A DNA stretch of 43,835 bases, from positions 1-43,835 of the forward strand of contig JAIDZC010000042.1 in NCBI GenBank assembly GCA_029057785.1, written 5' to 3'. The notes beneath the pieces are model-generated. The model searched no databases. It saw nothing but the letters and a program-made list of their open reading frames with translations, and was not told the origin of the DNA. Made by a program: the position numbers and the translations under genes. Shown one piece after another: positions 34,894 to 43,040 of the stretch; within the stretch, counting starts at the first letter, position 1, and each line of letters starts with the position of its first letter. The DNA is from Anaeroplasmataceae bacterium. Its GTDB lineage: Bacteria; Bacillota_I; Bacilli_A; Acholeplasmatales; Anaeroplasmataceae.

Positions 34894-37800
34894 TTATCTT
34901 AAAGAAATTTCATCAGCAAATTGCCAAATATGTTCTAAATCAAACTCTAATGTTTCTTTGAAGAATTCACTTTTCTTTAAATTGTTTTCGAAATCATCTG
35001 TTCTACTATCGTAATCTGAAACGTATTCTCCAATGGATGCATAGCAGTTTGTAACATATGTATGACCGCCATTATTACTTGTTGTAGAACGACCAATGAT
35101 TGGACTACAATTCTTTAAAGCAATGGTAAATTCTGTTCCATTATATACACATTCAAACTTACTTACACAATCTTTCAAATTAATTAAACTGTGACCATAA
35201 TTGAAGCCACCAACTATACCACCAGCATATGTTCCAGCAACAATTTTTCCTTCAAAATATACTTTTTCAATATCTAAAGTCATCCAGCTTTGACGGTTAT
35301 CAAAACGGCCTAATACACCACCAACATATTGGTCTCCAGATTTACCGACATTAGCTTTTACATAACAGTTAGATACATGGATTTCTAGTTCTGTAGCCTT
35401 TGTTTCATTTTGTACGAATCCAATAATTGCTGCTGAACGGCTTCCTGTAATAATATGATTTTCATCATTAATTACAGAAATTTGAGAGAAATAATTTTTC
35501 CCAATACCTACTTGACCAACAACACCACCAATTCTATCAGAACCTACTGAATTGATATTCTTAATATGAACATTATGGATATAACCACCAGACATTGTAG
35601 AAATAATACCTACTCTCTCTTTGTCTGCCTTGGCACTATTTAAAGTGATTTCTTCAAAATCAAGATTCATAATAGTACCATTAGACATTTTATTTATAAG
35701 TGATTCAGCAGTTGTAGTTATATTACTTACTTTATGTCCTAAACCATTTAATAAACCTTTGAATTGTGCCGAACTAGAACCCCATACCTTATCAGTAAAG
35801 TCTAAGTCATTTTGTAATAAGTAAATTGTTGTACTTTCAGAAGATCCGGTTAATAAATTATAGAATTCAGCTTCTGTAGTAATATTTGTAACTTTGATTT
35901 CTTTCTTATAAACTGCAGATGTCTTACTTCCACTCTTATTTTCTACAAGATAATGAATGAAATATCCGCTGTCATTGGATTGATCAACATCAAAAGAAAC
36001 AACATCATTTCTAAATTCAAATTTTTCTCCAGATTCTTTAACTTGCTCAGCAGTAACAGTTTCTTCATTATTCGCTAATATGTAGATATTACCAGTAACG
36101 TTGCTTAGTTCTCCTGTTAAATTGAATCCATCACGATGAACAGAAACACTAACAGAGCCTACAAAATCAACTTCTGATGCTGGACTACATACATAAACTG
36201 TATAACTGTAGTTTTTAACTTTTGTCGCATCATCCTTCATTTGTACTTGATGAGTAACAGTATAAACGCCTGGTCTTGAAGAATAAACAGCATCAACTGC
36301 ATATGCTTTAGCTGTTTTAGACTCCTGATATGTATAAGTAGTCTTTAAGTTATATAAATCCTTAGATAATTCTTTTCCAGAATAATCAGCTAAATTTGTA
36401 ACAACTAAAGATGGTTCAAAGAATCTTTCAAATTGATCAATAATCACTTTGTCATCTTCAACATTCTTAACATAGATTTCTCCTATACCTGGAGTATCTT
36501 GCATAACATTTAATACAAATTCTTTTTTCTTTGAACTATTGTTATATTCAATTTCTGCTGTAAGAGTTACTTGTTTTGTTTCACTTGTTCTAAATACAGA
36601 AATTATAATCTCCTGAGTTCCAGAAATAGAATTTCTAATCTCATCACCAACAGAAACTAAGTTTGTATCTGAAGAACTCCAATAGATGCTACATCCAGCA
36701 AAATTAGCTGGAGCAAGGAAATCTTGGTATACAGCAGTTGCATTACAATTTACACGTAAAGCATCATATGCAGATTGCACTTTAATATCATCTTCTGTCA
36801 TATCTTCATTTAATTCACTAGGTGTATAATGAGGATATTCATCATATGAAGTTTTTGTTAAATCTGCGCCAATATTAGAAGATTTAAGCTCTCCTGGAAC
36901 CAAACTCAAGAAATCACCCAACTGTACAGAACCATCAGCATTTCTCATTGTTTTATGAATATCACGATTATTTAATCCATTTACCGCTGTTAAAGATTTA
37001 AAGGATTCGTTATTCAATCCATTAAATGGTACACCGCATTTAGAAGGATTTAAACAAGATGCATCTAAATGTTCTGTGATTTTTAGATAGTTTCCTGTAC
37101 CAGAGTAGAAAATAGAATTCTCTGTTGATCCTAAATAACGATCTGGTTGAGTTGTAGCATTTGTTGCATAAGATAATAAATTTGTATAATTATTATAACT
37201 ATTTGAATCTCTTGCTATATCAAAATTGCTTGATTCTGCTTCATTAGATCCTTTTGTAGTATCTTCTGGAGCTAAAACAACACCATTTTCATCAATCGCA
37301 GCACAGTTATTATAACAAGTACAGTTATTTACAGAAATAACACCAGGGTTGGAATTATCACCAATACCATGTAGACGGTTATTGAAAGCCACGCAGTTTT
37401 CCATAACAACGTCACCCTTCATTGTACTACCGCCAAGCTTAAATCCAATACCATCACCATCACGTGTAATAAAACGCTCTACTCCTGCTTCTGTAGTCTT
37501 GTTTAATAAGAATCCATTTTCAAATGATACACAGTTGTATAGGAATACAGTACCAATGTTACCACTATCTTGTTTTGCAAATAAATCCCAGCCATCATCA
37601 CTATTACGATAAGCAATACAGCCATCAAATACATTTCCATAACCAACTGTTAGCTTAGCCGCAAATCCATCCGCATTCTCACCAAATGTTACATCATCAT
37701 AATTATTGTAAGATGTACAATTTTTAATCAAATTATAAGACGGCCAATCTTTAATATTGTCATATGAACCACTTCCACGTCCTAATTGAAGACCTGTATC

Positions 37801-38283
37801 ACGATTTTCATGGAACTGACAATTTTCAATAATATTATGACTTCCACCAATATATAAACCATTATCACCAGCATTAACTATTTCAAGATTTTTAAAATGC
37901 CAATAATTACCATTCAATTCAATACCACGGTTTAAACTATTAAACTCTAAAGCACTAAAGTCAAATATAGCCGGCTCAGTTGAATCATTTTCTAAAGTAA
38001 TATAATTAAATGGATCACCGGAGATAGTAAGATTTAATCTTCTTGGAACCATATATCTACCAGGTAATACTTTCAAAGTATCTCCTTTTTTCAATGCCCC
38101 AACACCCGTCAAAATATCATATGGGTTTGTTTCAGAACCATCGTTCTTATCATTTCCATTTGGACTAATGTATATTGTTTTTACTCCTTCATCCACAGGT
38201 GGAGTCTTTGGTTCTTCTTTACATGCCACCAAACTTAATCCTGCTAAAAGGAGTGTTGGAATTATCAAAAATTTTCTTTTCAT
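34894..38283 (-). CDS. Surface PL9 pectate lyase lipoprotein, modular
   Basis: The protein is 1129 residues with signal peptide and lipobox LVAC (lipid Cys21). A right-handed beta-helix (about 35-450) carries the PL9 site: Asp205, Asp229, Asp230 and Asp233 repeat exactly the 24/25/28 spacing of the Ca2+ ligands in Dickeya Pel9A. Lys282 in GIGFKLGG is the likely catalytic base. After it come beta-rich Ig-like modules (about 500-830) and a C-terminal region with GLUG-like repeats (IGGVVGQVG, VGGVLGRFD, AGGIVGGFN). The enzyme would cleave polygalacturonate or rhamnogalacturonan outside the cell by beta-elimination, giving the unsaturated ends used by GH105. It follows the Ig-like lipoprotein gene by 20 bases. 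Confidence 0.9.
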   Translation of the reverse strand: MKRKFLIIPTLLLAGLSLVACKEEPKTPPVDEGVKTIYISPNGNDKNDGSETNPYDILTGVGALKKGDTLKVLPGRYMVPRRLNLTISGDPFNYITLENDSTEPAIFDFSALEFNSLNRGIELNGNYWHFKNLEIVNAGDNGLYIGGSHNIIENCQFHENRDTGLQLGRGSGSYDNIKDWPSYNLIKNCTSYNNYDDVTFGENADGFAAKLTVGYGNVFDGCIAYRNSDDGWDLFAKQDSGNIGTVFLYNCVSFENGFLLNKTTEAGVERFITRDGDGIGFKLGGSTMKGDVVMENCVAFNNRLHGIGDNSNPGVISVNNCTCYNNCAAIDENGVVLAPEDTTKGSNEAESSNFDIARDSNSYNNYTNLLSYATNATTQPDRYLGSTENSIFYSGTGNYLKITEHLDASCLNPSKCGVPFNGLNNESFKSLTAVNGLNNRDIHKTMRNADGSVQLGDFLSLVPGELKSSNIGADLTKTSYDEYPHYTPSELNEDMTEDDIKVQSAYDALRVNCNATAVYQDFLAPANFAGCSIYWSSSDTNLVSVGDEIRNSISGTQEIIISVFRTSETKQVTLTAEIEYNNSSKKKEFVLNVMQDTPGIGEIYVKNVEDDKVIIDQFERFFEPSLVVTNLADYSGKELSKDLYNLKTTYTYQESKTAKAYAVDAVYSSRPGVYTVTHQVQMKDDATKVKNYSYTVYVCSPASEVDFVGSVSVSVHRDGFNLTGELSNVTGNIYILANNEETVTAEQVKESGEKFEFRNDVVSFDVDQSNDSGYFIHYLVENKSGSKTSAVYKKEIKVTNITTEAEFYNLLTGSSESTTIYLLQNDLDFTDKVWGSSSAQFKGLLNGLGHKVSNITTTAESLINKMSNGTIMNLDFEEITLNSAKADKERVGIISTMSGGYIHNVHIKNINSVGSDRIGGVVGQVGIGKNYFSQISVINDENHIITGSRSAAIIGFVQNETKATELEIHVSNCYVKANVGKSGDQYVGGVLGRFDNRQSWMTLDIEKVYFEGKIVAGTYAGGIVGGFNYGHSLINLKDCVSKFECVYNGTEFTIALKNCSPIIGRSTTSNNGGHTYVTNCYASIGEYVSDYDSRTDDFENNLKKSEFFKETLEFDLEHIWQFADEISLR

Positions 38284-38303
38284 TTTTATTTTCCTTCCTT
38301 TCC

Positions 38304-39740
38304 TTATGCTGTAACCTTTATAGATGCTATTCTACCAGCACGTGTAGCAGTAATATTTGTAGGTTGTGAAACATTAGTTGAATCATCAACGCCACTCACA
38401 AAGGTAATTGTATAAGTTCCTGCAGGTAAAGAGAATTCTACAGTTGTATTTGTACTAGAACTATAAATAGAAATATAACCTACTGATGTTTCTGGCACAG
38501 ATGTGGATTGATGTTGTAATTCACCATCAGAGTTCGTTACTTTTAATAATGATGTGTTCGTTCCTCCATTAGATGAAACTGACATTGTCAACTTAGAAGT
38601 TCCTTCGATAGTAAATGATATAGAACCATCTTGTGCTACTTCAACACCTGAAACACTTACTTTATCTGACTTAAAGTATTTTAGAACTGTTCCTTGTAAT
38701 GTGAAGAAATCATCTACCTCACTAGCAGGAAGTGGTTGTTTTCTATTGCTCTCTACTTGAACACCTTCTGTAACACCCAAGCTAGAAGCAACTAAACTCT
38801 TATTGATATGATAGTCTGCGTTTGGATTAGGTAATACTTTTACAGGAACAGAAATTACTTTTGTAACATCCATTTCTTTATAAGCAACACTACAATTTAT
38901 AGTTCCTGACTTGAAAGTATCTATAGTAGAATTTGAAAACTGTGTATTATTAATCTCTGCAGTTGCACCACTCGCATATGTAACTAATACTTTCCAATCA
39001 TCTGTACTAAATTTAGATCCATATTCAAATTCAGTAGTTCCTTCAATAAAACTTATAGATTCTACTGGATCTGTTACAGTAATTAAAACAAAGTTTTTCA
39101 CTGTCACTTCTTCACTAGCACTATCTTGTGAATAATTTTCAGAATACTTAATGACAAGTGGATAGATATTAGGCTGTGTCATATCAACTAGCCCTTTATC
39201 AATAACATAGTCATCGGCAGTTAAGTCTTTTGTCGTTTCATCAGAAAATACAGCGGTAACTTTTAAATCTGTTAAAACCAATTCTGTATTTATTGAAAAC
39301 TCAACCTGTTCTTTTTCTACTTCAAGTCCTACAACATGTGGATCAATCATATCTGCTATTGACTTCACAGTAACATCATATGAATTTCTACGAACCCTAC
39401 CCTCATATTCATATGAAATAATTATAGGATAGCTACCGACAACTGTATTGTCAAAACTGTCAGAATTAACAATTACATCATCAGAAACATCTGAAGATGT
39501 ACCATCAGTAAATCTAGCGGTAACTTTTAAATTGTCTTTGCTAAATTCCTCTCCTAAATAATAGGTATCTTTTACATTAACAGTATTAAGTTGTATTGAG
39601 CTTATTGATTTCTTTAAAACTGGTGCTGGTGGTGTAGGGGGATCTACAGGATCAACCGGCTGGTTCGTTTTACATGAAACCATAAAAAAAATACTGCCAA
39701 CAAGTAACATTGATGATATTACTTTTCCTATTTTTTTCAT
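38304..39740 (-). CDS. Surface lipoprotein with bacterial Ig-like repeats
   Basis: The protein is 478 residues. The signal peptide ends in MVSC, a usable lipobox. A Pro/Val-rich linker leads to three Ig-like repeats of the Big_3 type (about 50-135, 140-220 and 225-305), each with the pattern YxLGEEFSxDxLKVTxxFxDG and GxYPIIISY. The last 170 residues form a beta-rich domain (GSISFTIEGTSKLTMSVSSN ... PAGTYTITFVSG) resembling carbohydrate-binding modules attached to pectin-active enzymes. No catalytic residues are recognisable. As the promoter-proximal gene with the PL9 lyase, it is probably a surface glycan-binding or scaffold protein; that is inference. Confidence 0.8.
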   Translation of the reverse strand: MKKIGKVISSMLLVGSIFFMVSCKTNQPVDPVDPPTPPAPVLKKSISSIQLNTVNVKDTYYLGEEFSKDNLKVTARFTDGTSSDVSDDVIVNSDSFDNTVVGSYPIIISYEYEGRVRRNSYDVTVKSIADMIDPHVVGLEVEKEQVEFSINTELVLTDLKVTAVFSDETTKDLTADDYVIDKGLVDMTQPNIYPLVIKYSENYSQDSASEEVTVKNFVLITVTDPVESISFIEGTTEFEYGSKFSTDDWKVLVTYASGATAEINNTQFSNSTIDTFKSGTINCSVAYKEMDVTKVISVPVKVLPNPNADYHINKSLVASSLGVTEGVQVESNRKQPLPASEVDDFFTLQGTVLKYFKSDKVSVSGVEVAQDGSISFTIEGTSKLTMSVSSNGGTNTSLLKVTNSDGELQHQSTSVPETSVGYISIYSSSTNTTVEFSLPAGTYTITFVSGVDDSTNVSQPTNITATRAGRIASIKVTA

Positions 39741-39799
39741 TTTATTCTTCCTTTCCTTCCTTACCTCAATATATTGGGGTAAACTTTACAAAAAGCTAT

Positions 39800-39812
39800 A
39801 ATAGCGTTTTCA
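39800..39812. promoter_or_regulatory. LacI/CcpA-type operator at the surface-lyase promoter
   Basis: On the minus strand TGAAAACGCTATT begins 12 bases after the -10, the same placement as at 34705-34717. The shared word is TGAAARCGYTATT. Confidence 0.6.
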
Positions 39813-39824
39813 TAGTTCTTTTAT

Positions 39825-39853
39825 ATTGTATCATTTAAAAACTATCTAGTCAA
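39825..39853 (-). promoter_or_regulatory. Sigma-A promoter of the lipoprotein-PL9 operon
   Basis: On the minus strand TTGACT (39848-39853), a 17-base spacer and TACAAT (39825-39830) precede the Ig-like lipoprotein gene by about 85 bases. Confidence 0.75.
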
Positions 39854-39882
39854 CAATTCAAAACTTTTTTTTCAAATCTCTA

Positions 39883-39911
39883 TATACAAAAAAAAGAAAA
39901 TCTTTTATAAT
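39883..39911 (+). promoter_or_regulatory. Promoter of the pectin methylesterase gene
   Basis: TATACA (39883-39888), a 17-base spacer and a perfect TATAAT (39906-39911) lie about 23 bases before the start codon. Confidence 0.65.
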
Positions 39912-39934
39912 ATTTATGATTGAGGTGAATGCTT

Positions 39935-40852
39935 ATGGTGATTGAATTGAATCATTTACAAAGTATAAATAATGCTTTGGCTCAAATGTCTTCGGGTGAT
40001 GTCTTGATTCTTAATGATGGAATTTATCAAGAAAAAGTTGAGATATGGTTAAATAATATTGTTATTCGTGCTAAGCATCCTGGGCAAGCAATTCTCTCTA
40101 ATAAAGATTATTATCACAAGATTATGCCAGATGGCAATGAATGTAACACATTTCATACCTACACACTCTACATTGGTGGAGATCATATCACTTTAGAGGG
40201 CCTCATTATACAAAATGAGGCTATGCCTTCTGAAATTTATGGGCAAGCTGTTGCCTTACATGTGGATGGCAATCATTTCCTTTGTGAAAATTGTATCATT
40301 ACAAGTGCACAAGATACTTTATTCACAGGACCTCTTCCACAGGATTTATGTAAAAGATATGCTTCCTTCTATCCACCTGAAAAATTAAAGGGGCTACCTT
40401 CTAAACAAATTTATAAGCACTGCACAATAAAAGGAGATGTAGACTTCATTTTTGGTTGTGCAACAGCTTTATTTGAAGAATGCACAATACTCACCTTAGA
40501 TTCTAAAAAAAACACCCCTTCTTTTGTTTGTGCTCCAGCACATCCTAAAGAGCTTCCTTATGGATATTTGTTTTATCATTGTGAGTTTATAGGGAATGAT
40601 AAAACATATCTTGCAAGACCTTGGCGAGATTATGGGTGTGCTTCATTCATAGATTGTAAATTGGGTAATCATATCCTCCCAGAAGGCTTCAATAAATGGA
40701 ATGATACAAATCGCGATAAAACGGCTCGGTTTTATGAACATACAAAAGGAATTGATATGAAGGACAGGGTACCTTGGTCACATCAACTCACTTCCCTTGA
40801 AGCAGAGAATTATATCAAAAACTTTTATGCATATTTACTAAAAAAAACTTAG
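39935..40852 (+). CDS. Pectin methylesterase (CE8), cytoplasmic
   Basis: The protein is 305 residues, a right-handed beta-helix esterase that removes methyl groups from galacturonate units. Key residues are Gln104 (GQAVAL), Gln126 and general acid Asp127 (AQDTL), nucleophile Asp170 (VDFIFG) and Arg228/Trp230 (LARPW). There is no signal peptide, so it acts on imported oligomers before GH28 and GH105. The ATG at 39935 is chosen because GAGGTG lies seven bases upstream; an ATG at 39929 is too close to it. The gene stands alone, divergent from the lyase operon. No terminator is obvious after it. Confidence 0.93.
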   Translation: MVIELNHLQSINNALAQMSSGDVLILNDGIYQEKVEIWLNNIVIRAKHPGQAILSNKDYYHKIMPDGNECNTFHTYTLYIGGDHITLEGLIIQNEAMPSEIYGQAVALHVDGNHFLCENCIITSAQDTLFTGPLPQDLCKRYASFYPPEKLKGLPSKQIYKHCTIKGDVDFIFGCATALFEECTILTLDSKKNTPSFVCAPAHPKELPYGYLFYHCEFIGNDKTYLARPWRDYGCASFIDCKLGNHILPEGFNKWNDTNRDKTARFYEHTKGIDMKDRVPWSHQLTSLEAENYIKNFYAYLLKKT

Positions 40853-40873
40853 AAAAAATCATTTTGTATAGAT

Positions 40874-40945
40874 TTCGACAATACTCGACACTTTTGACTA
40901 AATAGTTGATTTTTTGCAGAAATAATCTTCCATTTATTTGTCGAT
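40874..40945. promoter_or_regulatory. Cluster of Spo0A boxes upstream of spo0A
   Basis: Against the 0A box TTTGTCRAA (reverse TTYGACAAA), the sites are TTCGACAAT (40874-40882, 8/9), CTCGACACT (40884-40892, 6/9), TTTGACTAA (40893-40901, 8/9) and, in forward orientation, TTTGTCGAT (40937-40945, 8/9). The first three are spaced about one helical turn apart. Confidence 0.75.
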
Positions 40946-40980
40946 TTGATAAAAAGATTTTATAAATTTTAAAAATTCTC

Positions 40981-41009
40981 TTGTATTTCCTAAAAATATC
41001 CTTTATTAT
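40981..41009 (+). promoter_or_regulatory. Sigma-A promoter of spo0A
   Basis: TTGTAT (40981-40986), a 17-base spacer and TATTAT (41004-41009) lie about 30 bases before the ATG, downstream of the 0A boxes. I did not find a convincing sigma-H promoter. Confidence 0.6.
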
Positions 41010-41038
41010 ATCTCTTGTAAATACGGGAGGAATAATAT

Positions 41039-41821
41039 ATGACTAAAATTATTGTGGCTGACGACAACAAAGAATTATTAAATATGGTCAGCGAATTTTT
41101 GAAAATGCAACCTAATATGGGGGTTGTAGAAACTTTTACTGGTGGTAAAGAATTATTAACTTACTTGGAGTCTAATACAGCAGACATTCTGTTATTAGAT
41201 GTATTTATGCCTGATTTAGATGGTGTTAATGCTTTAAACGAAATCAAGTCTAATCCAAAATACAACAGACCTAATAAGATTGTAATCATCACTGCATTTA
41301 ATACAGAATCTATCATGGCAAAAACCTCAGCCCTAGGTGCTGACTATTTTATTGTTAAACCAATTGACTTAAATAATCTACACAAAACTTTAAATCAACT
41401 GGTTAATGAAGAATCTACAAAAGGTATTACTTATAACCTAAAAGAAAAAAGTAAAAGCGCAAATGTTGATTTGGATACAGAAATAACTGAAATACTTCAT
41501 GAAATTGGTGTACCAGCACACATTAAAGGATACTTATATCTAAGAGAAGCCATTACTATGGTTTATAATAATGTAGATATACTAGGAGCTATCACAAAAT
41601 ATCTTTATCCTACAGTAGCTAAAAAATATAAAACTACTTCATCACGAGTTGAAAGAGCTATTCGTCATTCTATTGAAGTTGCATGGAATAGGGGAAATGT
41701 TGAGGCTATTTCTCAAATCTTTGCCTATACCATTAGTTATAACAAAAGTAAACCTACAAACTCTGAATTTATTGCAATGATTGCTGATAAACTTAGACTT
41801 GCACATAAAGTTGTATATTAA
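41039..41821 (+). CDS. spo0A: Sporulation master regulator Spo0A
   Basis: The protein is 260 residues. The N-terminal receiver has acidic Asp8/Asp9, phosphorylated Asp54 ([12 protein letters not shown]), Thr85 and Lys107. The C-terminal effector domain (about 145-260) holds the Spo0A-specific recognition helix [20 protein letters not shown] (201-220), found only in endospore formers. Phosphorylated Spo0A starts sporulation. The ribosome site GGGAGG lies eight bases before the ATG. 0A boxes upstream imply self-control. It is monocistronic; the usual partner spoIVB is not next to it. Confidence 0.97.
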   Translation: MTKIIVADDNKELLNMVSEFLKMQPNMGVVETFTGGKELLTYLESNTADILLLDVFMPDLDGVNALNEIKSNPKYNRPNKIVIITAFNTESIMAKTSALGADYFIVKPIDLNNLHKTLNQLVNEESTKGITYNLKEKSKSANVDLDTEITEILHEIGVPAHIKGYLYLREAITMVYNNVDILGAITKYLYPTVAKKYKTTSSRVERAIRHSIEVAWNRGNVEAISQIFAYTISYNKSKPTNSEFIAMIADKLRLAHKVVY

Positions 41822-41825
41822 AAAA

Positions 41826-41860
41826 GAAGCCTAGATAAAAAATCTAGGTTTCTTTTGTTT
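41826..41860. terminator. Bidirectional terminator between spo0A and the methyltransferase gene
   Basis: An 11-bp stem (41826-41836 with 41842-41852, one G-T pair, loop of five A) is followed by TTTTGTTTT on the plus strand and flanked by A-runs for the minus strand. The TAG stop of the minus-strand gene (41844-41846) lies inside the stem. Confidence 0.85.
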
Positions 41861-42971
41861 TAAAACATAATTTATACAAAGTTTGCTCAAACTCTAGCTG
41901 TTTCATCCATTGTTCAACTTCTTCTATCAATGAACTAGCAGGAGCAATATTTTCCAATTTTGCTCTAATTAGAATGTTTTTAGGAGTTGCCTCCCAATCA
42001 ACAAATTCCAATACCTGAGTTTTATATCCAAAATATTCTAAAATATTTGTGCGAATGGAATCCGTTAAAATAGCTGCAAAGCGTTCCTTTAACAAGCCAT
42101 GCTTACTAATTGGATTTATACTTTTATTTTTTATTTGAAGATTAATTTCATGCTGACAACAAGGAACCGAAAAGATATATCTACATTTCATTTGAATAGC
42201 ATGAAATAAAGCATAATCTGTTGCGGTATCACATGCATGAAGTGTAACAATCATATCAATATCCCGTTCTGCTTTAAATTGCGAAATATCCCCTTGAATA
42301 AATTTCAATTTCTCATATCCATATTTTATTGCTATTTCATTGCAATGCTTAATAACATCACTCTTTAAATCTAGACCAATGATTTGACAGTCTATTTTTT
42401 TAATATATGTCAAATAATAATATATTACAAAGGTTAGATAACTTTTACCACAACCGAAATCGATTATTTTTAATTTTGATTCTTCTTTTATGCTATCTTC
42501 AATCATTTCTAGAAAACGATTAATTTGCTTAAATTTATCAAATTTGGCTTTGACAACTTTACCTTCAGAAGTCATAACACCTAGATCAATGAGTGGAGGA
42601 ACTATCATTCCTTCTTCTATAAGATACTTTTTCGTCTTATTATGTTCTAAGACAACAAAATCATGTTTTTGCTGTTTTTTGTTTGTTAAAAGTTTCCCTT
42701 TGCTTGATATTTTATATGCATATAAATATTCTTTTGTATAAAGCTCTAAACTTCTAAATTTTTGGTCTAACATTTCATTCAAATAGTCTTCTAGGTTATT
42801 TAAGGAAATATTCTCATGAAATACTTGTTGTTGAGTATATAAGCTGACTTGAATAACTTCTTCATTTTTGATGCCAATGCGTTGTAGTTTAGCTTTTAAA
42901 TAGGGCTGATTCTTAACTTTAGGAATAGAAAAAATTCCTCTTATAACATCATTAGGAAATGATATTTTCAT
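41844..42971 (-). CDS. SAM-dependent methyltransferase (Methyltransf_32 type)
   Basis: The protein is 375 residues. A soluble N-terminal domain of about 165 residues precedes a Rossmann methyltransferase domain: motif I IIDFGCGKSYLTF, motif II IIGLDLKS, then FIQGDIS, the family pattern VTLHACDTATDYAL, and VPCCQHE. The DFGCGKSYLT/HACDTATD/PCCQHE set matches the Methyltransf_32 family, relatives of eukaryotic METTL25-like proteins. The substrate is unknown; tRNA or protein targets are plausible. The ribosome site GGAG precedes the ATG. A terminator stands just upstream, so it has its own weak promoter or relies on read-through. Confidence 0.85.
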   Translation of the reverse strand: MKISFPNDVIRGIFSIPKVKNQPYLKAKLQRIGIKNEEVIQVSLYTQQQVFHENISLNNLEDYLNEMLDQKFRSLELYTKEYLYAYKISSKGKLLTNKKQQKHDFVVLEHNKTKKYLIEEGMIVPPLIDLGVMTSEGKVVKAKFDKFKQINRFLEMIEDSIKEESKLKIIDFGCGKSYLTFVIYYYLTYIKKIDCQIIGLDLKSDVIKHCNEIAIKYGYEKLKFIQGDISQFKAERDIDMIVTLHACDTATDYALFHAIQMKCRYIFSVPCCQHEINLQIKNKSINPISKHGLLKERFAAILTDSIRTNILEYFGYKTQVLEFVDWEATPKNILIRAKLENIAPASSLIEEVEQWMKQLEFEQTLYKLCFKTKET

Positions 42972-42989
42972 AGTTTCTCCTTTCTAGAA

Positions 42990-43017
42990 AAAAGGGCATC
43001 AGCTAAACCTGATGCTC
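42990..43017 (-). terminator. Terminator after the YegP-repeat gene
   Basis: GCATCAG/CTGATGC (42996-43002 and 43009-43015) forms a perfect stem; on the minus strand CCCTTTTTT follows. It lies 24 bases past the stop at 43041. Confidence 0.85.
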
Positions 43018-43040
43018 AAAAATTTCTTTTATTTCGTGAA

